Positions 11,758 to 22,870 of a DNA stretch of 64,000 nt are shown here, in pieces. The stretch is from Letharia columbiana (Eukaryota > Ascomycota > Lecanoromycetes > Lecanorales > Parmeliaceae): the NCBI RefSeq assembly GCF_014066305.1, contig NW_023501082.1, forward strand, positions 1-64,000. Direction: 5' to 3'. The notes below the pieces were generated by a model that saw nothing but the letters and a program-made list of their open reading frames with translations, was not told where the DNA came from and did no database searches. The translations under genes and the position numbers were made by a program. Position 1 is the stretch's first letter. The number at the start of each line of letters is the position of its first letter.

Positions 11758-13581
11758 TTGATAGAATACCAAGTAGTCCCAATCGCTACTCACCCTTTTG
11801 TCAATCGATTTAGCTCTCTACACGATCTCTGCTCCACCGTACGTATATTCGAAGTCCTAGGATCCTCGTTGGATCCAATGAATGGGCTCTGGGGCGTGTC
11901 TCTGCAAATATCAGGGCTCAGATGTTATTCCTGGAAGGTAGTGCTGACCTTGGAGTCTCTCCAGTATACCACGGGCATGGGATTGGTCTGTGGGCCTAAT
12001 GGGGCGTTGCTGGTTCTTCAGCCCTTTTCACCGATGTGGATAGGTCCACCTGACTCTAGCTATCTCCGCAGGGCCTGCTTTAGCTGCCATTGTACAAACA
12101 TCGCACCAGACGAGCCCCGAACCCCTGCTGTCCAAAGGCCTGCCTGTGTTGTAGATATAGGGGAGGACGAAGTAGGTGGGCCCGTCCCGAGCTATCCCCC
12201 AAATCCTCGATATAAGATTAGCACCACAGCGTCCGGTGACTTGGTCGAAGAAGACGATCCTCCGCTCTATGATCTGTATCGATGCAACGAATACATGTAC
12301 GGCAAACCTATCTTCGCAGATTGTGATGACGCCTATGACGAAATGGAACGGTACCAGAACGCTTGGGAAGCTGCGCAGCCTGCTGACAAGGTAAATTATC
12401 GTCCGGCTACTTTTGTGGGTATTGGCCGGCTGGCAGATTTCAATAGTGTGTACGGCGCGAACTATGACCCCGAACTCGTCCAACTTCCAGTGGCTCGGAC
12501 AAACGGTAAGTCACATGGTCTCGTCACTAGCCCACTCGTTCGAAGTCTTCTGCTAAGATACATAGGCACATGCACTATCACTATCATGCAACTCGAAAGA
12601 CGACATATGCCTATTTTTGCAACAGAAGATTGGGACACTCTGCTCGTAAACATGCAGGATGTTATGTTCAACTGTGTTGAAGACCAAGGTATCGGAGGAT
12701 GGGTAGAAACCGGTAAATCGCGTTACATATTCGAAAGATTTGTCTGGCTAAACATTACCCAGGCGACCTTGGAACTGGTGAAGACGCCTCACTGGGGGTC
12801 TTCGTCTATGGTCCCAACTCCCGATTCCAGCAACTCCTCGACATCAAATTCGCTTGTACGACCGACGCCGAGGGAAAACGCGGAATGTCAAGATACTGAC
12901 GACGACGACGACGGGGCCGACGACCAACGGCCATCCAAGACACAAAAGACGGGCGAATGGGCGCCCGAAGGCCAAGGGGACGCCGGACAAGGCGGATCGA
13001 GTGACCCCCAACCTCCCGCCACGCAACAATGCGAAGTGCCTTGCTCCCACCCATCCGACTGCGACACAACCAACAACTACCTCTGCACTTCGAGCTCCCC
13101 CCTCCCCGACGACCCGCCCATCGACCCATCCTTCCGAGCCTTCTGCTGCCAATTAGTGACGGAGCTTAGCGATTCCATTGCCGCCAGCCAAGCGCTTGGA
13201 CCCAACACCTGTCGCGATCGCTGTCTCCTCGCCAACACCACGGCTAACGCGACCACTTGGACGAACGGCACCACTTGGACGAACACCACGTTGGAAATCC
13301 TTGCCGTGCCTGATCAGTCATACCCGGGTTTAGCGCTTGAGTGTCCGTGTAATTGCAATTATGTATCGCCTGCGTGCTGTCTTTCGATCGACGGTGTTGT
13401 GTTCGAAGATCCGAGCGAGAAGAGTCCACTGGGGGTACAGGCGCCGAATAGAACCGTGTGCTGTGATGGAATGACCGGGGGTTGGAGGAAGGCGGCTGTG
13501 GTAAGGGATGGTTATGCTGGGGATCCGGCGTGCCCGAGTACCCCTAGTGGGGTGACTGAGCTGGAGTTGACCAACGCGTGA
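11758..13581 (+). CDS. Uncharacterised multi-exon protein with a cysteine-rich C-terminus; start uncertain
   Basis: The frame is open from 11758 without a clear ATG; candidates are 11878 and 11977. Three introns are proposed. The first, 12506-12565 (60 bp), has a CTAAG branch and is in frame. The second, 12713-12762 (50 bp), has GTAAAT, CTAAAC and CCCAG. The third, about 12856-12970, is the least certain. The second intron changes frame to a stretch containing GVFVYGPNSRFQQLLD, more protein-like than the unspliced reading; without the third intron translation ends at 12899. The last part, to TGA at 13579-13581, has many cysteines (CEVPCSHPSDC, CPCNCNYVSPACC) and N-glycosylation sequons, suggesting secretion. 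No signal peptide was found because the start is unclear. I do not recognise the family. Two adjacent genes remain possible. Confidence 0.55.
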   Translation: MIEYQVVPIATHPFVNRFSSLHDLCSTVRIFEVLGSSLDPMNGLWGVSLQISGLRCYSWKVVLTLESLQYTTGMGLVCGPNGALLVLQPFSPMWIGPPDSSYLRRACFSCHCTNIAPDEPRTPAVQRPACVVDIGEDEVGGPVPSYPPNPRYKISTTASGDLVEEDDPPLYDLYRCNEYMYGKPIFADCDDAYDEMERYQNAWEAAQPADKVNYRPATFVGIGRLADFNSVYGANYDPELVQLPVARTNGKSHGLVTSPLVRSLLLRYIGTCTITIMQLERRHMPIFATEDWDTLLVNMQDVMFNCVEDQGIGGWVETGKSRYIFERFVWLNITQATLELVKTPHWGSSSMVPTPDSSNSSTSNSLVRPTPRENAECQDTDDDDDGADDQRPSKTQKTGEWAPEGQGDAGQGGSSDPQPPATQQCEVPCSHPSDCDTTNNYLCTSSSPLPDDPPIDPSFRAFCCQLVTELSDSIAASQALGPNTCRDRCLLANTTANATTWTNGTTWTNTTLEILAVPDQSYPGLALECPCNCNYVSPACCLSIDGVVFEDPSEKSPLGVQAPNRTVCCDGMTGGWRKAAVVRDGYAGDPACPSTPSGVTELELTNA

Positions 13582-14320
13582 TTTGGCGGACGGTGTGAAG
13601 TATGTGAAAGTGAGCCGGTGGAGATTAGCATGTCCGTGGAGAGATGTCAAGAGGGTCTGGGTAAGCACAATTAAACTCTTCACCCTCGTAAGAAACTCAT
13701 GGTAATTGATGGCAAATGATGATTTTCTACCAAATCAGAACATTACCAACCTAGAAAATCCACATCATTCTGGCCTTCCACCTACGCAAGAAACACCCGC
13801 CCATCCCAATCACCGCCAAGAATCGCTCTTTACTCCAAATTCAGCAACAAGCTCTACCCTCCCACCACCGCCCGGTCTCCAAAAACGCGGCTACCAGAAG
13901 TCAGAATTCCCCGTCGCGTGCGGTATTCTCTTCCGATCTCAAGCCCGACCAGCTCCTGTCATTGTATCAAGATCGACAGCAATGTCGAGATGTTCACTCA
14001 CTACGCCATGCTGGTTGTTTCTGCTGAGAGGTTTCCGTGCGTGTATGAGACCTAGCGCGGGGTGTTTGCCTTGCTCTGAACCGTGGCTTTCTCCTTATCG
14101 CCGAGGCTTGGGAGGTAGGCGCGCCGATTGAGAGTTAGGGGCCGGAAGTCCTCGTATCATATGGTCCTCGGTTCCGGTTGGCTGGCTGGCGAAATGAAGG
14201 ATTGGGAGGCTGTAAGTGACGAAAGGGTGCGAAAAGCACCTCCGGGTCGTTTTCATCGTCATCGTGATGACTACGACGATGAGATGGTCTGGCTCAGCGA
14301 TGAGGCTGGTGGGGGAGATC
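13582..14320. other. Intergenic between convergent genes
   Basis: A plus-strand frame at 13706-14131 is proline-rich at first (PPPPGLQKRGYQK) but loses character; it may be a remnant. Nothing else was recognised. Confidence 0.4.
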
Positions 14321-15004
14321 TTATTCGTCTTCGTAGTCAGCGTGGTGGTGTGGGTCAGAACGGCGACCATGGTCGGAGGGAGGGTGATTTCTCCTCCCCT
14401 TTTCAGGCATGTCTCTGTCATTCATTTGTCTCTCATAACCACGGCCAAGCGTCTGTCCATCGTGCATCTCTCGCGCATGAATCTCCCGGGCGCGTAAATC
14501 TCTCTCAAGCTTTTCGCTCTCAAGCATCTCTCTCTCAAGGTTTTCCCTCTCACGCTTCTCGCTCTCATACAACTCCTGCGTGTGCACTTGTGTTTCATGC
14601 ATCGCCCGCGCATGCATCTTCCTAGCAAGCGCGTCTATCTCAGACATCTGTCTCTGATGCTTCTCTCTCTCGTACATCTCCCGCGCACGCATCTTCCTAG
14701 CAAGCGCGTCTATCTCAGACATCTGTCTCTGATGCTTCTCTCTCTCGTACATCTCCCGCGCATGCATCTTCCTAGCAAGCGCGTCTATCTCAGACATCTG
14801 TCTCTGATGCTTCTCTCTCTCGTACCTGTCTCGTGTACGCCTCTCTCGAGCCTGGCCTCCGTCAACCGCACCACCCTTCCCCTTGCCACCCCCCTGCTTC
14901 TTCCGCACGAGGCCCCGCTTACTCACCCACCGGGTCGATTTCGGATTCTCCCGAATCTCGTCGCGAAGGGTCTCCTCATCTATCATCCGCATGCGCCGGG
15001 GCAT
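14321..15004 (-). CDS. Charged protein with three 25-residue tandem repeats
   Basis: ATG at 15004-15002 opens 227 codons ending with TAA at 14323-14321. After a basic N-terminus (MPRRMRMIDEETLRDEI; RGLVRKKQGGGKGKGG) come three near-identical repeats of 25 residues with the core YEREKHQRQMSEIDALARKM. Weaker heptad-like E/R/K-rich sequence follows, then a His/Asp-rich tail (DPHHHADYEDE). The repeats are strongly helical and probably form a single charged alpha helix or a coiled coil. The frame stays open upstream to 15166 with a low-complexity extension, so an earlier start or an upstream exon is possible. No domain is recognised. Confidence 0.5.
   Translation of the reverse strand: MPRRMRMIDEETLRDEIRENPKSTRWVSKRGLVRKKQGGGKGKGGAVDGGQARERRTRDRYEREKHQRQMSEIDALARKMHAREMYEREKHQRQMSEIDALARKMRAREMYEREKHQRQMSEIDALARKMHARAMHETQVHTQELYESEKRERENLEREMLESEKLERDLRAREIHAREMHDGQTLGRGYERQMNDRDMPEKGRRNHPPSDHGRRSDPHHHADYEDE
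14611..14836. repeat. 75-bp tandem repeat, three copies, in coding sequence
   Basis: Three consecutive 75-bp units differ at only a few positions, for example CGCGCAC against CGCGCATG at the unit joins. Each unit encodes one 25-residue helix repeat. The near identity of the copies implies recent expansion or gene-conversion homogenisation. Confidence 0.95.
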
Positions 15005-17179
15005 GGTTCCGAAGGTGAAGTGTTTGTGGGGTTGAGTGGGTGTTTGTACTGGATTTGTTGGAGGGTAGGCTGTGCCGGTGGAGGATAATGGAATCTCTGT
15101 GGATGTAGGAATGAGGAGCAGGGATTGTGGAAGACGGCTTCGAAGATATCCTGCCCGAATCTGCAAAAGGTCGGGGAGTCATGGTGTCGAGTACGTGTGT
15201 TCATGGTGGAGGAGATTTTTGCTGTGTCGACGGTCCGGATTTCTGGGTGTTGGAGATGCAACATCATGAGACGAACTTTGGCAAAGTGTGTTACAGCAGA
15301 GTGTGTTACCTCCCGTGGAAAGTTTGGAATAAGAAGGCTATATAGATATATATCGATCTATATCATCTACAACACGCACTTGAAAAATCAAAAATCAAAC
15401 TATACCGAAGAGTACGGTCGGTGTGGGCGAAAAGGACTTCTAATATCCAAAGCCAACCAACAACAAATGCATAAGCAACAAAGAGTAGATAGTGGAACAC
15501 GGTAGAAGTTCCCACCAGCCAAACAAAACCAATGCAATGGACCGCACTCACAAAGGCAATCGGCAGGCGTGGCGCTTTGTAAAGTGGCAGGCTGGACTTT
15601 CCTCTAAGCAGTGCATGACATCCCATGGATGCTCATAATACCAGCAATGAAGACATGTTCCTCGTCAACGATTCCCAATTCATTCCGACTGTATACTCCA
15701 GAACCGGGAGCTCAGCCCTAGCGGCCAAATGCGGGTCACTGGAATTCGCTCGATCGCGTTGAAAACGAACCGATATCGCCTGATTCCTTTTCGGCCGTGC
15801 GAATCTGTCAAAGAAGCATCCATCCTTTTCTTACTTACTCTCGTCGAATGTAACCGGTGGGTAGAGTAGCTTGTGTTCATGTTTCGGCCGTTGCTAGATA
15901 GGGATCGCGGAAGATGGCTTAGGTCTTTGATTTCTGGCTGCGGAGCTGGCGCCTGAATGGCGAATTCCTGATGTTTACCCCATTCCGATACTGAAACAAC
16001 GAAGCTTTGCGGAAGCATCAACATGTTATTCGGCACCAAAGAATCAATCTAGACGTATACCGTATCAACCCATAGCGGTATAGAGTCCCCTGGAAATATA
16101 CCCCACTGGGTACAAGGAACTTGAAGAGGAAAGAAAGTAACGCGGATAAAATCGAGGGGATTTCCAAACCCTCAGCTTCCTTGAAACTGTCCACAATCAT
16201 CTCCCGCTCGCATTAGCCCGTTGGTCAGAGGATGCAGATCAATTCCCCGATACCGGCATTCGACACAAACACTCGACACAGACACCCGAGCAAACTTGAT
16301 TGCGCAAATATATTCAACAACCCAGCCGCATCCAAGCCCATCATACTCAATCCCCACATTCCGCCAAGTCTTACATCTACAGCATCATCTCCGGACCGGC
16401 ACGAATCCATCCCACCGCATCGGCGACCACGCTTGCCCATCTCGAGCCAAGCCCCACCGTCAAGGGCGAACCGATCATTCCCCGTCCCGCGGAGCTCTAG
16501 ATGGTAGTAGCGCGGATGGTTAGAAATCGGGGCCGCAGGGCAGAGGGAAGGATTTGCCATCCATACGTATCTCACAGGGAAACCGACCCGAGTCCCATAC
16601 GAGTCCGACACATAATTAGGCCGTAGAGCGGCAGGAAGGGATAGAATCGTGTTTTTGTCGTGGCCATTTACAGTGTTCTGACTTGTGAGGTATGGGGAGT
16701 GGGGGATGGATGGGATACGCCTTTCCTTTGTCTGACGGTCTGGTAACATAAGATCCGCTAAGATGGGCGCTAGTACGAGTAGCCCTAGAGTAAGGTACGG
16801 TATTTACATTGTAATTGCGGAAAAAGATCGAAGATGAAGGAACAGGGATTGAGTTTGTTTGTTTGTTTGTTTGTTTGTTTCGCACATGCAACAGGTGCGT
16901 GGTTGAACATGTGAGTAGTCAGTCCACTTTGCCGTGCGTGACTCTCGTTCTTGCCGAAACCCTGACAGCCGATGAGAGAGCAGGTTTGCTATGTAGTACC
17001 GAATACTGACCGCACGCTAAATACCGCTCGAGGGACATGCATGCTCCGTGACCTTGCGACCAGATTTCAGATAGCGCCGTTGTTGAACCGTGATGCTTCC
17101 GATAGATTCGTAGAAAGTGTGACACCCGCTCCTTGATATCACTCCCGCTCTGCGAACATCTCCTCAATCTTTTCTCCAA
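15005..17179. other. No convincing gene; contains a (GTTT)n microsatellite
   Basis: 2.2 kb without a supported coding region. Frames at 15680-16039 and 16225-16749 (minus) show no domain or splice logic. A GTTT repeat of six units lies at about 16855-16880. A short near-palindromic AT string (TATATAGATATATATCGATCTATATC) lies at about 15340-15365. Confidence 0.5.
16855..16880. repeat. (GTTT)n microsatellite
   Basis: Six GTTT units in a row, no larger context. Confidence 0.9.
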
Positions 17180-20100
17180 TCAATGATAACTCCTCATCGC
17201 CTCCACATAGCCCGGTCCACCCTTCAAATCTCTCTCGAAGGTCTCCGCAACATCGAGCACCTTGATGATGTGTTCCATAGCGAGCGGTTTTTTCTCGTTG
17301 ACCGCAAGAGCTTGAGCTGTGCGCACCGCATTTTTGATCTGTTGCAGCATGTTAGCCACGCACCCAGAGTCTCATGGGAGCACAAGACACATACCTGTCG
17401 ACCATTAAGCTGGCGCCTGGCAAGCCGGTCATAATCATCGGCCGAGAAGTCAACAACCTCGACGCCGCCACCGATAGCCTTGACCTTGCCTAGGAAGGTT
17501 TTCCAGACACTGTTCTTGGCTTTGGTAGTAAGTTCGCCATAGCGGAGAGCAACGTGAATGCGGGATTGGAAGGCAGGATCGAAGGTTTCGACGCGGTTGG
17601 TCGTCAAGAAGAGGATGCCTTGGAAGTATTCCAAGAGTCGAAGGAAGATGCTGACGAGTGCATTCCTGGCCACGTCTTGGGGCTGACGAGCCTCTATAGT
17701 CATACATGAGCTGATTATTCCGAAAGGAGTCAGTTGTGAGGCATACCTAAGAAGACGTCTGCCTCATCTAGCAACAGCACCGCGCCCCATGAGTGAGCGA
17801 CATCAAGGATCTTGTTGAGCTCAATCTCCAGTTGATCCGGCCTAGTACCTAACTCTCCCGTAGAGACCATGTAGAGCGGCCGTTTTAGCAGCTCAGCAAT
17901 GCCTTCTGCGGTCAGGGTTTTACCAGTGCCAGGAGGACCGTGAAGAACAGCGACGAGACCGCGACCCTTGCCTAAATAGATGTTAGCAGCGCGTTGTGTG
18001 TAAGAAAACAGTATGTGGCGATAGAAATACCTTGAATCACATCGTCGATATTGCGGCTTGCTTCGAAAGTATGCGATTCGACCAAAGCCTTGACAATGGC
18101 CTTCTGGTTGTCTGGCAGCATGAGCGAGTGGAAGGCACCCTCGTTCCAGTCGATCTCGTTGATACCCGACACACTGAACTCGAGCCACAGCTTTTCGCTG
18201 AAAGCGAAGCCAAGAACGACAGGGCTCGCGATGAGGAATTCCTCCTCTGTGAATTCGCGCTCGATCGTAGCTTCTTGACCCGGGATCTCTTCGATATCCT
18301 CCTTTTGCATCTCGTTGCCGTCAGCATCCACCTCAAATTCCACGACCGTGTATCTCTCATCCTCATCTTTGATCAGTTTGTACTTAATTACTGGCCGGTC
18401 TGTCTCGCTGAACTGATCTCCAGCTCTCTGGCCGGTGCCTTCTTCGTCCGAGGAGCTCTGTTGGCAATCGGTGCAACTGCCTGCATCGCTATCTTCGCCT
18501 TCGGAGTCATCGAGGATATCAGGGTCCCCAGCCTTGACGGTGGAGATAGGGTAATTGGGATTGATCCTTCGGTGGATGGCGGGGTCTACCATAATCCTGC
18601 CGTTGATATTGACTTTGATGTATTGCCTCTTCTTCTTGAAAAATGCCATGCCCTTGTGGAACTTATACTGCATACCCTTAAGGCTGACAAACTTCTTCCC
18701 ACGGTCTATCAGCTGTTTCTTCATAGTATCGGTATCTTTGTGGTACTTGAGTGGGTAACAGGCAAGGTTAGAAATCTTGCGAGGGCCTTTGAACTCCTCA
18801 ACCTCAATCTCCATCGAGCCCATACCGAAGGTCTTGCCATCGTATTCTAGGTAGCGTCCTTCAATGTTGTAATACTTGCCTTTAACGTAGGAAGAATGCT
18901 TGATACATGGTCAGTATGTTTCTACGATTAACATAATCCGTGATTCTTACCAAATTAGCATACTCAATCTTGAAGGCCCTAGGCTCATCTGGACTGCCAT
19001 ACGTTGGACAGTAGGCGATTTCATTACTCTTGAACAATGCCCATAAGAGATCGAAGGTGATGGTATTGTTGTCCAACAAGGGGTAGAGCGTCTTCTTGAT
19101 CTCCGCATAATCCTTGTCAAGGTATTTGATGAGAACCTTCAGATGCTTAGTTTTGGTCGTCGCTGAGAACTTCTTCTTGTTCTTCTTCTCTTTCTTAGAT
19201 TCCATTTTGCTTTTCTTTTTTAGCTTCTTCATGTGAATCCGGAGCTCTTCAAGATAGAGAAAGATCATGTTAGGGTCGATCACAGGCGTCTCCTCCGCGA
19301 ATGATACACCCTTGACTTCATCCATGACATCTTTCAAGGCCTCTTTGAGCGCCTTACTCTTGATGTCGAGAACTGTGTTGATGTACTTGTTCTCCCAATC
19401 AAAAATACGACGGACTTGGAAAGCGTACTGGTCATACTCGCCAAGATCGGGATCCTCCGCTGTGGCTTTGAGGACATAGTTGTGCCGATTGCTATCCCAT
19501 ATTCGGTCGACGCGGACAAAGTCAACTTTGGAGCCCCTATAGACTGTCAGCACAGAAAACATTTTTGGCGCTCAAAGACCAGGAAGCAAGAAGCGGAACG
19601 TCGTAACGCTCAGCCGCGGGAGTGTCTTCCCCCCATGATCGGCGCAAAGTTTTCCCCATTCTTGAAGCGAACACCCTATTCGTGACTGACTTTACGAGGG
19701 ACGGAAGCTATAATTCCCTTTTCTGGAACTTGGAGCTGGGTGGATCGCGAGAGACCGACCTTTTCCCCGGCTTTCCCTTTGCCTTAGCACTTTTCTTCCC
19801 TAATTCGCCACTGATGCTCACGGTCTCTCCGATGCTTCCTCTTCCCACACGACCCCGTCCCAGTCGTTTGAGGCTCATAGCTTGCAGCTGAGCCAACTGT
19901 TGCCTGTAAAATTCAGCATCTCCATCTTCATCTTCATCATCATCCTCCTCTTCGTCATCATCTTCTTCCACCTCCTTGCTCTTCTTGGCCCGCTTCTTTT
20001 TTTTCAGCTGCTTTTTCTTTTTGCTCTTCTTCTTTTCCTCCTCCGACGAGCTTGACTCAACCTCCGAGTCGGAATCTGTGTCCTCTGCTTTGGCCTTTGC

Positions 20101-20655
20101 CTTTGCTCTCTTCTTCGCCTTCAGCTTCTTCGCCTTTTTCGCCTTGTTCTTTCTTTTTCTCTTGGCTGCCTCATCCTCCTCTGATGATGAGTCCGAGGAA
20201 TCGTCTGAGCTGCTGGAGCAAGAGCTATCGGAGGATGAATCGTCGCTATCGCTGCTGCTGTCGGCCTCTACAGGCTTGGAATGCTTCCTGGTCTTCTTTT
20301 TGGAATCCTTGGCGTGCTTCGTGCAAGTAGACCTCTTGGCTTTGAGTTTTGTAGAAGTAGATTCCTTCGATGTAGATGGGCCCTCAGGCTTAGTCGGGCT
20401 TGCATCTTCCTTGGCCTTTGGGCCTTCAGACTCTAGGGCGTTGCCTTCTTGCTTGGCGCTGGTATTATCGGTTGTTTCCTCCATCCTTGCGGCGTCGATG
20501 TCCGCAATGCTTTGATAGTTGGAGCTCGAGGATTTAGTTGGGGTCTCAGCAGGTGTAAAGTCTGAGGTGGTAGGACTGGCAGAAGCGTCTGTGGAAGGTT
20601 TCCAGGAGGAAGGGGTTACGGGATGTTTGGCTGCGTTCTCTAGCTTAGGGATCAT
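17180..20655 (-). CDS. AAA+ ATPase with N-terminal DUF7025-like region and a Ser/Lys/Glu-rich head
   Basis: Six exons on the minus strand: 20655-19730, 19536-18951, 18898-18031, 17971-17747, 17693-17395 and 17338-17180. The total is about 1020 aa, all in phase. The head (about 300 aa) is low-complexity Lys/Ser/Glu/Asp. The middle contains FDWENKYINTVLDIKSKALK and TFDLLWALFKSNEIAY, as in the fungal AAA family with a DUF7025 region. The ATPase domain has Walker A HGPPGTGKT near residue 805, Walker B VLLLDEADVFL, and the sensor region FLTTNRVETFDPAFQSRIH. These proteins resemble BCS1/proteasome-type AAA remodelers; the substrate is unknown. The first donor is GTTCCA, unusual but the only one restoring phase; the other introns are 52-59 bp. 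The frame is open to 20703 without an ATG, so a short upstream exon is possible. Confidence 0.9.
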
Positions 20656-21440
20656 TAGGTCTGAGTCACGAGCCAGCCAAGTGTTAAGGTTGACCCCAGG
20701 CAATGTGTTGGATTATGGCGGAATGGTAGCAGAAGGATCGTTTGCGAAGGGGTGGTGGTGTAAAGTTGCTGGCAGGAGCTGAGACGCACATCTGGGCGAC
20801 GAGACGGGTAGATGGTCCTTTTGTTTCAACAACGTCCAAGCCGGCCCTGAACCTGGAGGAGAGCGGATATGAGCTTATTGTTATGATGACCGTCGCTGTC
20901 TGAGTGTCCTTCCAGGGCTTCTGCCTAGGCCAAGAAGAGCTGGTCCAAGCGTGCGGAAGGATCCGAAGCATCCTCGTTCTGGGCTGATGGGTGAGGCTGA
21001 GTCCTTAACCACTTTGTGTGCCGACAGCCTTGTTTCATTTATTTCAGTACGAGTACGAGTACACATTTTGATGCATTTTGTCTCTAAATATAGTTCGTGG
21101 CCAGACTTTTCTGCTGCAGCTTGCTCCTTTTTGATGCGACAAAAGCAAGGTTGTGGAGAATGTAGGAGAATAATTGGCTCCCAACGTTTTGGATCCGCCT
21201 CGCTTTTAAATGCTGCTAATGCTCTCTCCCTTGCTGTGCCTTGCATTCCCTTGCATACGAAAGGTCATTCCTCAACGACCCTGAAAAAAAAGGTGCCTCC
21301 AGATGACGGCCGGCTACTGTAAGATATTCCTCAGGCCTGGCATCGCCACTATGTGATCCACATATAATGCGGATGTACGTATAACTGGTTTACACATTGG
21401 GTCTAGGCCCAGTCTGTAGTTGATGACCGGATTCTCACCC
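20656..21440. other. Intergenic
   Basis: Upstream of the AAA gene and downstream of the aminotransferase, both on the minus strand. Frames are short and without motifs. Confidence 0.5.
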
Positions 21441-22870
21441 TCAGAGTCTCGCCTTTTGCTGCAAGTATTCCCCGCTCTTGGCACGGTCACAAAGTGTCTT
21501 CAGAGCCCTGGCTCCCTTCTCAAAATCACCCAGGTCAAGGTAGACCTGCCCACTGAGCCTGGTCCAAAACCTTCTCGCATGGAAGAACACTGGCGAGTAA
21601 ATATCCGACTCCCTCACAAGCATCGCCGTCATCCAGACGGCGACTAGATACATGTCCTTCTCTGGTATCTGCTCCGGCCCATCTCCGATCTCCAATGGTA
21701 ATCGCACGTTCGTGAAAGCGCATTTCGTTAGCATTTTCGTCCCGTTCTCCATGACACCTGTTCCGAGGATCTCGGCAGCTTGTCTTCCAGCTTCACTTGA
21801 TATCTCCTCGCAATACCTCATAATCTTTTCCTCTCCACCGCAGACTTCGCGCCTGAAGCGCAAAGCTTCTTCTATGCAGAGGTAGGGACTAACGTCTAGT
21901 GTCGCCACAAACTCAAAGAGCAAGGCAAACGGGCTTGTACTAGAGGAATCCTTCATGAGGGGGTTCATAATCTCGTGGCCTGGTCCTCGCGGCCTAGGCA
22001 CAAAGCCATGAGAAGTTGGTAGAGATGTGCGGATCAAATGTTGGTTTCTTCTGGGGACGTGGAAGACGGCACATGCTCTGGGTACGTATAGCCATCTGGC
22101 GCAGTGTCAGACACCTTTATCAGATCTCGTGCCAGGTGTATTTAAGTCAGCAAGGGAGAAGGACAAACTCACTTGTGGCAGTTGCTGGTAAAGAAGTCGG
22201 GTTGCACCTTCGACAACCCGAGATCTATTTGGCCAACCCCATGAGCACCGTCAACCAAACTCAGTACGTTCTCCTCCCGACACACCTCCACCAATCGCTC
22301 CCAAGGGACTCTGACGCCCGGGAGGCTTGAGATGGTATCGAAGATGGCGACCCCCACTCTCCGTCTCTTGCCATCCTTGACGTCGTTGATTGCCGTTTGG
22401 AACCTTGAAACCAATACATCGTCATCAATCGGATATTCCACCGCGACATTGACGCTTTCCACACCTCTGGTTTCGTGAATGTACTCTATCATCTTCGCCA
22501 CAGACCCATACAAAGTACTCAGATGCAGAATTACTTCTCCCTTCTTGAATCTCAGATTCTCCAAGACAACGTTAATGGCTGTAGTGGCATTCGGCACGAA
22601 TACTACTTCATCAACTGGAACATTCAAGAACGAAGCCATAGCGGCACGAGATCTGTCCAGCATTACGGGATAGTCATAGCGTTGGAAGTTGTCGGGCCGT
22701 GCTTCGGACAATGTCTGGCATTCGTGCAAGCGCTTTTGTACGGGCTTAGGGTAGGTACCAAAGGAGCCGTGGTTCAGAGGTGTGTAAGTAGGTGCGAGCA
22801 TGAAATGGGTGTCTCGCATTGTCCGCCCGAACCGACATCTGGACGTGATGGGAGTGAGTGCATCTGCCAT
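21441..22870 (-). CDS. PLP-dependent class V aminotransferase (isopenicillin N epimerase-like), intact copy
   Basis: Two exons, 22870-22173 and 22095-21441, with a 77-bp GTGAGT...CAG intron; 450 aa. The intron splits the codon of the PLP-binding lysine in SNCHKWLYVPR, about residue 233. Other fold-type I hallmarks are YTPLNHGSFG near the N-terminus, VFVPNATTAIN, and SLVDGAHGVGQIDL, where the Asp contacts the pyridine nitrogen and the His stacks nearby. Fungal relatives are annotated as isopenicillin N epimerase-like or cysteine desulfurase-like; the actual substrate is unknown, and no beta-lactam genes lie nearby. Length is normal for the family. A damaged paralog lies at 41571-42989 with the intron in the same place. 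Confidence 0.92.

Noticed and set aside
19976..20515. Long Ser/Phe/Leu-rich plus-strand frame suggesting a membrane protein
   Set aside because: Antisense shadow of the Lys/Ser/Glu-rich head of the AAA ATPase gene.
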